Shown here one piece after another: positions 34,829-44,575 of a stretch of 64,000 nucleotides of DNA. Numbering within the stretch: position 1 is the stretch's first letter; each line of letters starts with the position of its first letter. Source of the DNA: Magicicada septendecula. Its lineage: Eukaryota > Arthropoda > Insecta > Hemiptera > Cicadidae. The position numbers and the translations under genes were made by a program. The notes beneath the pieces were generated by a model, which made no database searches, had not been told where the DNA came from, and saw only the letters and a list, made by a program, of their open reading frames with translations. Location: assembly GCA_034769895.1 (NCBI GenBank), contig CM068371.1, forward strand, positions 407,943,969-408,007,968, written 5' to 3'.

Positions 34829-36086
34829 TGAGACGTTAAATAAAAGGCTTAAATATATATTAATATAATATATCATAATATAATACATTAATTTCCACCT
34901 ACCTGGAAGGTTTCGTTTTGTTTCGGGCCAGGATTCTTTCGTGCGAACGCTAGATACAAACATGTGTTTCATGGGTTCTCGAAATAATTAACTCTACACA
35001 TCATTAAGAAGAGAATTGATAATTTTAATTTTGTCAAATCATTTAAGAAAACGGTTTATAAACTTTACCTTTGAAATAAATCAGTTAGAAAATATATTGG
35101 TTGTTACATGATCATCCTTAAACTAACTTACGCTACGCTTACCTTACTTTTTCAAACACACACACTCACAAAACTGCCCAGCCTGCATATTCTGTACACA
35201 CCCAAACACACACAAAATTTATTTCTCCCTTAACACATTTTTTGATTATAATCCCCCTACGTCGACCACGCGGTCATCGCGCCCGCATTAAGTCCTCGTT
35301 CACGTGTCCAAAAACAAACGAAACTGTTAGTTCATCTTCTTCATTTCGGCTTATTCACAACGATTGCTATTTCACTCGTGCACTTTTGACTAATATTCCA
35401 TATTTTAACGGTGAGGTCGGCCGACCTTGGAAAGAAAACTGTTAACAAAATTTAGATGGACCGCATGCGGTCTGTTGGTAAGAGGTACTGGGCAGAAGTT
35501 TTTTCTCGGTTCCCTCTCCACAGTTTGCAATACGGGAACTCACTGCCTTGGGCGTCATCGCCGTTCATGCTTAGTTGTTGTGAGGTAACCACTTTATGCA
35601 TAGCATAGAGCTGGTGTATGTGTGTGACCAGAGGACAATATTGACTTCGGCTCTGCTGATGTCATTAATAGTAGGCGGGGCTTTAGCAGTATTTCTGGAT
35701 GACCGATGAAGAGATGCTGAATAATTCTTCGCTCTAGCCATCTTGGTTTTAGTCAAGAGCACCACTTGGAGCGCTTGCGTGAGTGGTGGCGTGTGTGCAC
35801 TGCCACACATGTACAGAGTTCTGCGAATTTTGTGGAGGTGCAAATTCCTTAGCCGCATTACACCACTGAAATTGCGTATCGCCTTTGTCTCAAATGCTGT
35901 TTCTCAACACTGGTCTGTTACACGGAAAATAACGTTGCCATGCGTTCTGTTGTAATCGGATTAACAGTTGTAGCATAATACAATTATTTCATAATATTTT
36001 ATAAGGCTCCCGACCGAAAACGAAATAAATAAAATTTAATACCCCAAACTGTAGAAAATAAAAACTCCCAAAATTGACACACTACA
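34829..36086 (-). repeat. 3' LTR of element B
   Basis: Plus-strand start TGAGACGTTAAAT, end GACACACTACA. Matches 41189-42447 almost exactly. Small frames inside (35242-35445, 35571-35858, 35743-35955) recur in the other LTR and are not taken as genes. Confidence 0.94.
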
Positions 36087-36136
36087 ATACCCCCTCGATG
36101 AGAATTCTGCTGTTCACAACAGAAGAAATCTCATCG
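36087..36136 (-). promoter_or_regulatory. Polypurine tract and conserved hairpin of element B
   Basis: Minus-strand AGGGGGTAT before the LTR, then a 41-nt hairpin with arms starting CGATGAGA and ending TCTCATCG. The second base pair is G-C here but A-T in A and C, a compensatory change. Confidence 0.8.
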
Positions 36137-38686
36137 ATAACCCCGAAGAGGACCGGTGAGGAACTGTTGCCAACAAACCCCTTGTTCTTAATCTGCATGG
36201 GTACATGACCCCCCTGGCTCAGCGACTATGGACCCATCTGAACGAGATCACTGGACTTCTCCGTAAGAGATCCCAACACCGAGAAATCGAACAGACTCGT
36301 ACCACAGCACACCTCGCTTTCTAACATGCTACCCCCAAAATCCTCAATCCCTGGCTTAAATTATTCCAGATCCTCGACCGATATGGTTCCCCTTTTATGC
36401 AAACTGGGCTGCCTTTAGCAGGTACTGGGCTCACACACTCTCGCATTACATGTCGACATAACACATTAAAATTGAAAAATTATCTTTTAAGATTTATAAA
36501 AAATTTAGAAAATTCAAAATTCAAAATAATATTTTATCAAAAAAAATTCTCTTCCTTGTTTTTTCTGTTTTTTATTTCAAACTAAGCTAAATTAACCATT
36601 TCTTATGGCTAAAACATCCTTAACTTAACATGTGAATACTTAGATTCTAACCATACCATGCAATATAAGAAATCAATAAAATAAACATGTTAAATACACA
36701 CATAATAAAATACTCATTACTCAAAAATATTCCCTCGCTGGCAGGCGCAAAATCAAGTTTTTTTTTTCAAAAAATTAAAATTTTCAAAATTTTAAAATTC
36801 AAAAAAAATTTAAATTTATTTAAATGTTTTCTTCATATTTAAAATTATTTAACTATTGGTTCGAATTAATTAAATGAACAAATAAAATTGACTTCCTACT
36901 ATACAAGCTTAGTAGGTGTATGACCTCATCAGCTGATCGAAACTAGGTCAAGTCCAAAACCCTTGACCTACCTATGTTATGCACAATTTCTATCTAAAAC
37001 ACATTGGACATCTGTAATATCCTACCTTGAAATACAAAACATAATAAAATAAAACATTTAAAACAAACAAAATATTAATATAATAATCGAGTTGACATTT
37101 AAATTATTTAAAATAAACAATTCTTACTTGTACCTTATTTTCCAACTTTTATCAAAATTCTGTCACTGGTTTAAAAAATAAAAGATTTTATATTCTTTAT
37201 TAATCTCTCTCTTTATTCAACAATCTTACTTTAATCTATTGTGGGTGATGTGCATTATATATTCTCATTTACTGTATTAGATGTGTATACATATATAATC
37301 TTTCTCCCTCTGACTCTAACACCTACAACTTTTAGTAACATGACACCCATCTCTATCAAAATCTCTGCTAATCAAGACACTCTAACCCCAACCTATCATT
37401 ACTCAAATCGCCACCTTCTCTCTATATATAAAAAAAATACTCTCTAACCCTTTGTACATAGGATACGTATTTCCCCTCCCCAAAAAAACTCAAATTCCCT
37501 TATCTGGCGGCCCCTCCTCACTAAAATCGATACCTATCCCGTCCCAACCCTTGTTGCGGACTCCTACATTACACTACCCCCTAATACAAAATTGCCATCC
37601 CCAAAAATCTCAATCTCATTACCTTACTACAAATAGAACAAAATAACAACATTAATTATAAACAGCAATATAGCACTCAAAACTCCACAATTATTCTCCA
37701 TTACAACTGTGTCAATATCAATACTTCTCAAAATTCTATAACATCACATTAACTCAAAACAACATTACATTATTTTCATTTCTACTATTTCAACTTTGAC
37801 TTTAACTTGGACAGATCTACATGTCCCACAAAATATTCATCACCCAAAAACTATCTTTTGTTAACTTGCATAAATCATTACATTACTTCTCCATTTACCA
37901 AATTACTTTTATCATTACTTTAATATATCTGTAATACCTTGACACATTACATCAAACATTAATTACTTAAAACATTTATAACGAATATACCAGTGACATG
38001 TTGTTGCTGATCAGCTGATATCCTAACATCATGAAAACACACCTCAAATTTGAACAACTTACATGGAATATACATATTTATTTATCATCACTCCTCACCT
38101 TCTTGTTTCCCATTTCTCTGATCCCGATAATTCATATTGACTGCCTGCCAGATGATTAACTTATTGGCTTAGAAAAAAATATATACACATATACTGAAAA
38201 CACATATTTTAGCAATACATATATCTAACATACCATAATAAAATAATACACTTAACATGATAGCATGAACACCTCATACTAAATATCTAAGCATCTAGTT
38301 AATTGAACAGAGCACAAGCAGTTTTATTTGATCAAAATCTGAATAAAAAATGTTATGTTATAAAATTTTCATTCGTGACTCCTTTGAGTCACCTCCCAGC
38401 CACACACACTATTTCAAATTATGTAAGACTGTGGCGCCTTTTCGCTTCGGCAAAGACTGTATATTTTGGAGCAGGGTTTACCTCTCCGTGTCTCTGCTTC
38501 CGCTATTATATTTGAACTTACTGAATATCAACATATTCTCGTTATTAAATCACACACCCTTAATGCGGGTCTACCACCTTTCTCTGCTACCCCCAAGCGG
38601 GCAGAGTGGCAGCCGCTGTTTCATAGTTCCGGAGATTTCCCCTTAAGTCGCCCCCATTGAATTTCAAATATGTACCAATTTCAAGT

Positions 38687-38722
38687 CAGCTATGGTCAAG
38701 GGACTTGATATGACCATAGCTG
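38687..38722 (-). ncRNA. Hairpin CAGCTATGGTCA/TGACCATAGCTG in element B
   Basis: Perfect 12-bp stem with a 12-nt loop. C has the related CAGCTATGG/CCATAGCTG pair at 46625-46633 and 46671-46679 with a longer loop. Confidence 0.7.
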
Positions 38723-38739
38723 GCCGCTAGCCAAAACCA

Positions 38740-38766
38740 CGATTAGTGCTGGTAAGGCAGTAATCG
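38740..38766 (-). ncRNA. Conserved hairpin 2 of element B
   Basis: Arms CGATTA and TAATCG with inner TGC/GCA pairs. Same place and size as 33246-33273 in A and 46700-46727 in C, but with a different, still-paired stem. Confidence 0.6.
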
Positions 38767-39805
38767 CCCGAAAAGTCGGGGAAATCTAACCTTGCATTTC
38801 ACTGCCTGTTACCTTCATTATTCTTACTATGTGCGACACGGTCATTTAGCAGTGTGTAAATTTTAATTTACACGGATAAGGTGTGCCGCACATTTTCGCC
38901 ATTTTGGCCTCCGATGGGGGTAGCACTCTCTGTTACCCCCAACCCATTTCGCTATATACGGGAGCACAGGCCACCCCCGCAATAGCAACTTACTAACTAA
39001 CTAATTAATTAAAAAATTGTATATACATTCTACGACAATATTTGCATCAATAATCATTTAACCCAATTCACAACTTTTTACCATTTGACTTTCTTGAAAT
39101 TTTCAAAATTTATTATTAATAATCATTATATATCATTTTTCGTTTATTATTAAAAAAATTTTTTAATTATATTTATTAAACACAATTATTTCAAATAAAC
39201 ATCTTACTACTGAATTAAAATCTTAATTACCTGTAAACATTTTTGTTATACATGATTATAAAATTTTCATACTTACAATCCATTTAACACGATATACACC
39301 CAAAACATAATCCCCATCTTACAATACTTTTCACCTCATCTCTAACATTTAACACAAAAATTAGTTTACATCCAACAATTTATCATTCATTACCAAATTT
39401 CCATCTCTTAAAATAAATTAAATTCATAAAAAAATTAATTAATTAACATTTAAATAAGCAATCAAAATATTTAAGCATATCAAATTGGTTTAATTTAATT
39501 AATGACTGACAATATAAATTATGCAGTTATCGAAACAATTACCATTAGTCAATTACTGTTTTCACAATTAATTCTAATATTTATTTAACTTGCAAAATCT
39601 TGGTATAATTATTATCGCAACATTTTCTAATACATATACACATTATTTACCTAACGTTTCATAATACACACAAATGAATTCACTATATTATTTACAAACT
39701 CTTGCTATTAATTGTTTAGTTTTTTCCGCCCTTCATTGTCCCATTCTGCCATGTCAAAAAACCATAAAACATAATGTTTATACTGTCTTTTATTGTTTTA
39801 ATAGT

Positions 39806-40999
39806 TTATCCTCCATCGTTCCAGATTAACCTTGGTTCTACATAACATCGTTCAATTTTATCACCACACAAATGACTGTGTTGTGTGTTGTAACCATACA
39901 AACTAAATTCATTCAGCTTGCTCAAATACTCATTCAACCGGTCTACATTAGGTATTTTTGTTAATTCTCCATCATTAAATTCACTCATTATCGGGTTAAT
40001 TATTTTTATTAAATCATTGTAATCATTGTTGTTCAAATATATTTCTAAACTTTCCTTCCATTCACCATACTTTCTTTTTACAAAATACAATTCAGTTACT
40101 TTCTCCCCATACAATTCTCTGTTGAATTCTCTCTCTTCATAACACCACACCACACTCTCACAATTATTCCGGACAGAGGGTACACAATTACTCAACAAAA
40201 ATAAACACCTCAATTCATCTATCAATACGGGACTCTTGCCCTTCCACAACACTTGTGACCACATTAAATCATCATCATAAACATCATAAATAATAAAGGG
40301 AAAATTTGCCCTCTGTCCCCACTCTACTACAACATTATTTTTCCTCTCTCTCTCTAACTCATACACACACATTAACATCTCATAATCACATTCTACCAAC
40401 TCATCAGTACTCTCATTCTTTGTTTTTTCTGTATCAGTCTCTGATGCTAATTCTTCAAATACATTACTATTATTCTCATTATTTTCAACATTATTGTTAT
40501 CATTTATTAACTCTTTCTCTGGTATCATATTTTTACACTTGTCATTACAATTTTCATTTGTTTTATTTTTCTCTGTACTCATCACATGTACTCCCATCCG
40601 CTCAACACTCTGTTCTAATTTATTCAAGCTGGTTATTATTGTTTCATTAGTACTTTCTAAACATTTATTTAATTCTTGAATCTCATTTTTCAACTCATTA
40701 TTTCGATTTTTTAATATATTGAATTTAGCGTCAGAATCACTCTTCATTTCTTTATTCTGTTCTAGAAGTAATTGTAACATACTCATTACCTCACTATTAA
40801 ATTGTGCGTTACATTTTGTTGAAGTCGGGGTCAGTTGCACACCCGAATCTTCAGTTATATTACTCTGGTCACTTAAATTGATCTCTGCTTTCTCTTGACT
40901 CGCACTTGGAGTCGAATGTAACTCAAAATTACTTATATCTGACTCGTCAAAAACTTCGACATTCGTCATTTCATTTACATTACTTTCTTTATCTGACAT
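39806..40999 (-). CDS. Gag-like coiled-coil protein of element B (397 aa, intact)
   Basis: An intact minus-strand ORF with a clear ATG (MSDKESNVNEM), about 170 bp inside the primer site. Acidic Ser/Thr-rich N-terminus; a coiled coil at about residues 70-145 (LEQNKEMKSD, NNELKNEIQELNKCLE); an Asn/Glu-rich spacer; then a conserved C-terminal half: YEMLMCVYELERERKNN, VEWGQRANFPF, PVLIDELRC, KYGEWKESLEIYL, LSKLNEFSLYGYNTQ and a terminal RLIWNDGG. Length, position and coiled coil suggest a gag-type structural protein, but I see no zinc knuckle, protease or polymerase. Orthologous ORFs are in C (intact), A (split) and D (frameshifted). Function is inferred from position only. Confidence 0.8.
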   Translation of the reverse strand: MSDKESNVNEMTNVEVFDESDISNFELHSTPSASQEKAEINLSDQSNITEDSGVQLTPTSTKCNAQFNSEVMSMLQLLLEQNKEMKSDSDAKFNILKNRNNELKNEIQELNKCLESTNETIITSLNKLEQSVERMGVHVMSTEKNKTNENCNDKCKNMIPEKELINDNNNVENNENNSNVFEELASETDTEKTKNESTDELVECDYEMLMCVYELERERKNNVVVEWGQRANFPFIIYDVYDDDLMWSQVLWKGKSPVLIDELRCLFLLSNCVPSVRNNCESVVWCYEEREFNRELYGEKVTELYFVKRKYGEWKESLEIYLNNNDYNDLIKIINPIMSEFNDGELTKIPNVDRLNEYLSKLNEFSLYGYNTQHSHLCGDKIERCYVEPRLIWNDGG

Positions 41000-41167
41000 T
41001 TTGTATTATTATTTAAATTAAATTAAATGAATTGATTAAATAAATTCATTAAGTAAATAATGTAATTAATTAAATTTTGTCATATATTATTTTGCTATGC
41101 TAACCCCAAACACCTGTTTGTATCTTTACTGTAGGTACGGTCTTTACTATTTTAATTAATAAAAACT

Positions 41168-41187
41168 GTCCCTGTTAACGGGAGCCA
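41168..41187 (-). promoter_or_regulatory. Primer binding site of element B
   Basis: The minus strand reads TGGCTCCCGTTAACAGGGAC, one base from the 5' LTR. It resembles the tRNA-Lys3-type site TGGCGCCCGAACAGGGAC with changes and two extra bases. Confidence 0.7.
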
Positions 41188-41188
41188 T

Positions 41189-42447
41189 TGAGACATTAAA
41201 TAAAGGGGCTTAAATATATATTAATATAATATATCATAATATAATACATTAATTTCCACCTACCTGGAAGGTTTCGTTTTGTTTCGGGCCAGGATTCTTT
41301 AGTGCGAACGCTAGATACAAACATGTGTTTCATGGGTTCTCGAAATAATTAACTCTACACATCATTAAGAAGAGAATTGATAATTTTAATTTTGTCAAAT
41401 CATTTAAGAAAACGGTTTATAAACTTTACCTTTGAAATAAATCAGTTAGAAAATATATTGGTTGTTACATGATCATCCTTAAACTAACTTACGCTACGCT
41501 TACCTTACTTTTTCAAACACACACACTCACAAAACTGCCCAGCCTGCATATTCTGTACACACCCAAACACACACAAAATTTATTTCTCCCTTAACACATT
41601 TTTTGATTATAATCCCCCTACGTCGACCACGCGGTCATCGCGCCCGCATTAAGTCCTCGTTCACGTGTCCAAAAACAAACGAAACTGTTAGTTCATCTTC
41701 TTCATTTCGGCTTATTCACAACGATTGCTATTTCACTCGTGCACTTTTGACTAATATTCCATATTTTAACGGTGAGGTCGGCCGACCTTGGAAAGAAAAC
41801 TGTTAACAAAATTTAGATGGACCGCATGCGGTCTGTTGGTAAGAGGTACTGGGCAGAAGTTTTTTCTCGGTTCCCTCTCCACAGTTTGCAATACGGGAAC
41901 TCACTGCCTTGGGCGTCATCGCCGTTCATGCTTAGTTGTTGTGAGGTAACCACTTTATGCATAGCATAGAGCTGGTGTATGTGTGTGACCAGAGGACAAT
42001 ATTGACTTCGGCTCTGCTGATGTCATTAATAGTAGGCGGGGCTTTAGCAGTATTTCTGGATGACCGATGAAGAGATGCTGAATAATTCTTCGCTCTAGCC
42101 ATCTTGGTTTTAGTCAAGAGCGCCACTTGGAGCGCTTGCGTGAGTGGTGGCGTGTGTGCACTGCCACACATGTACAGAGTTCTGCGAATTTTGTGGAGGT
42201 GCAAATTCCTTAGCCGCATTACACCACTGAAATTGCGTATCGCCTTTGTCTCAAACGCTGTTTCTCAACACTGGTCTGTTACACGGAAAATAACGTTGCC
42301 ATGCGTTCTGTTGTAATCGGATTAACAGTTGTAGCATAATACAATTATTTCATAATATTTTATAAGGCTCCCGACCGAAAACGAAATAAATAAAATTTAA
42401 TACCCCAAACTGTAGAAAATAAAAACTCCCAAAATTGACACGCTACA
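41189..42447 (-). repeat. 5' LTR of element B
   Basis: Plus-strand start TGAGACATTAAAT, end GACACGCTACA; near-identical to 34829-36086. Confidence 0.94.
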
Positions 42448-43340
42448 AAGTCAACGTTAAGTACATCGGTTAAGTCTCCATCAGTAATTATATTCATTAT
42501 CAAGTCAATTATTTTCTCATTCATTGCAACATAAGGTAAATTATTATTCTTTAAACATGTATCATCAAAACAATTCTCACTCTCTATTTTAACAGGTAAG
42601 TACTTCAAATCATTTAGCATCTCTTTCAACTCATTATAATCTCTCATTAGTTTATATAATTCTATATCTTTATCAACACACATCTCTCCGTCTAAATCTC
42701 TCTCATCATAACACCATATCCTACTTTCAACATCATTCAACACAGAGGGTACTAATTTATACAGAAAAGGGAAACAATTCAAATCTTTCACTAATAAGGG
42801 TCTCTTGCCCTCCAATAATAACATTTTTGAACACCTTGGTTCATCACAAATAAGGGGAAAATTTACCCTCTGCCCTACACATTCATCTACTCTTTCTTTC
42901 CATTCTTTTTCTAATTCATCAACACTAATTACTACCTCGTTACAACCTATAACGCTCTCTCTCTCACTCACTATTTCACTATTTATTTTCAACGTGTCAC
43001 TCTCTGATACCACCCTTTCAATATAATTGTTAACATTTGTTACCTTACTCTCTAATACCACATTTTTAATTATATTCTCATTTTCGACATTATTGTCATC
43101 ATTTGTATTTTTACTTTTAATCTGTTCTGCTACTGACTCTACTATTTTCTCAATATCTCGTTTCAATTCATTACAACTATTTTCGCATTTTATTTTTACC
43201 TCATCAATGTCAAATTTAAGTACATCAAATTTACAATTAAATTCACTTTTAATTTCGGTCTTAATTTCATTCAATTTTATGTCATTATTGTCAAAACGAC
43301 TATTTAATTCGTTGAATTTGTCATTCTGTACATCTAATTT
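42448..43340 (-). pseudogene. Middle part of element A gag-like ORF
   Basis: An open minus frame between insertions C and B, in frame with the N-terminal part at 50149-50485. It has a coiled-coil segment (NEIKTEIKSEFNCKFDVLK), an acidic spacer and conserved blocks EVVISVDELEKEWKE, CVGQRVNFPLICDEP, RPLLVKDLNCF and VPSVLNDVESRIWCYDERDL. It ends at the B insertion (TSD AAGT). The apparent run-on into the B LTR is spurious. Confidence 0.85.
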
Positions 43341-44526
43341 TGTACTTTGTCAAACAAATTGATATTTAATTAAACCTAAGGGATTTTGTTTTTAATTCAA
43401 TTATTTACTAAATAACTCCTTCGGGCGCCATCTTGTTACCAACTGTAAGAAGAAAATTACCAAGGTTCGGATCAGTGAACCGGGAAGTGCAGAACTGGTT
43501 ATTTGAAATAAAGAAAACTTTACTTGTTTCCCAAGAATTACGTTTTATTAATTACTTTTTTCAAATGTAAAATTTTTAAAATCATTTACCTTCCATCACA
43601 AAAGATTTTCTCCCCTTTTACGTATTAGTAATTAACTGGAAACAATTCAACACTTATTTTCTTATATATATATATCTACTTATAAGCTTACTTCCTTCCA
43701 ACAAAAACAGAACAAGATATTCATTACGCAAATTAACTTTATACTTACAACAAACCAGCGCTTCAGTCACACACACATTTATACCTTTTTGAGATCTCAA
43801 AATTTAATTGGAATACATTATTTTCTTAATTTTGTTTAACCCCTTTTGAAATTTTTTCTGGTTTATACATCCTGTGTTACTTATCTTGTCATTTTAGTCC
43901 GAAACAGTCCAGGCTCCACCCGTATTCTCGTTCACTGCTCACATATCCCCTTTTGCCATTTTCACTGTCACTTCGTTTTATATTAATAAAATGGAACTGC
44001 TTCTTTTCTTAAAATGTTACATTTTAAATGATTTTAACTGGGCAAAAGTTTAAAAGTTTTACACGCGCGGTATTCACATTTTTATGCGGGCGATACAAAA
44101 AAAACTTCGCCCAAACCGGCGAGCCGGGCAGACGCGACAGTTGTTTTGCGTCCGATCTGTTCAGATGTTCATAGCCGACTGCTTTGTTTGCTGTGAGTGT
44201 GACAAAGCTAGTTGCACACTCCACCCACATTCCTTGTTATGTAAGGTGCTGACGTAACGTTCGCCTGATGTCAGTTACATAACTTGTTTTGCTGTTTTTC
44301 GTGTCATTTGTTGACCTTGGCACAGTTTGTCAGTTGTTAAGTTCATAAAACTCGTTTCAATATTTTACATACAATATTGTCAATCAGTCGTACCACCTTC
44401 GCTACCGTCGCCTACCACTAAATTTACCTTTCTTTATAAATTTTGTCCCGATCATCGAAAAATGTTATTTGTTTTATATAAAAAAAAATACAAATTGCTT
44501 TATTACCCCAAAATAGACCCGTTACA
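43341..44526 (-). repeat. 3' LTR of element C
   Basis: Collinear with 48964-50148. It contains, at 43416-43440, what looks like an older LTR end plus primer site (see findings). Confidence 0.93.
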
Positions 44527-44575
44527 ATACCCCCTCAATGAGATATTTTATGCCGAAGCATAAAAAATCTCATTG
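44527..44575 (-). promoter_or_regulatory. Polypurine tract and conserved hairpin of element C
   Basis: Minus-strand AGGGGGTAT before the LTR, then a 40-nt hairpin (44536-44575) with arms CAATGAGATATTTTATGC and GCATAAAAAATCTCATTG, one mismatch, loop CGAA region. The upper stem (TTATGC/GCATAA) differs from A (TTCTGT/ACAGAA) but still pairs. Confidence 0.82.

Larger units (their letters stand above)
36137..39805 (-). other. 3' non-coding region of element B
   Basis: No credible ORF. Shared modules: GAGGACCGGTGAGGAACTG near 36147, a GACTGTGGCGCC block near 38428, the GCGGGTCTACCACC...CAGAGTGGCAGCCGCTG block (38565-38615), a perfect 12-bp hairpin at 38687-38722 and hairpin 2 at 38740-38766. Microsatellite-free, strongly G-poor on the plus strand. 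Confidence 0.8.
34825..42451 (-). mobile_element. LTR retrotransposon B (minus strand), TSD AAGT, inserted in A
   Basis: LTRs are 34829-36086 and 41189-42447 (1258 and 1259 bp), flanked by AAGT at 34825-34828 and 42448-42451. It carries an intact 397-codon gag-like ORF and about 3.7 kb of non-coding sequence before its 3' LTR, with no pol. LTRs differ at only about seven positions by eye, so insertion is recent. Confidence 0.94.

Noticed and set aside
35242-35955. Frames inside the B, C and A LTRs (for example 35242-35955, 41603-42316, 44024-44230, 31306-31860)
   Set aside because: LTR sequence duplicated in the partner LTR; short and without recognisable motifs.
40306-40679. Plus-strand frames opposite the element B ORF (likewise 42805-43362, 47361-48579 and 56907-57809 minus)
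   Set aside because: Low-complexity Ser/Leu/Phe/Thr translations of the antisense strand of coiled-coil genes; no motif and no independent support.
42360-42450. C-terminal residues of the minus frame ending at 42360
   Set aside because: They lie in the LTR of element B; the frame of element A really stops being its own at the AAGT duplication.
43434-44526. Reading the inner TGTTACC (43434) as the real end of LTR C
   Set aside because: The ATTT target duplication fits only the outer border (43341), and both LTR copies extend to it with identical sequence.
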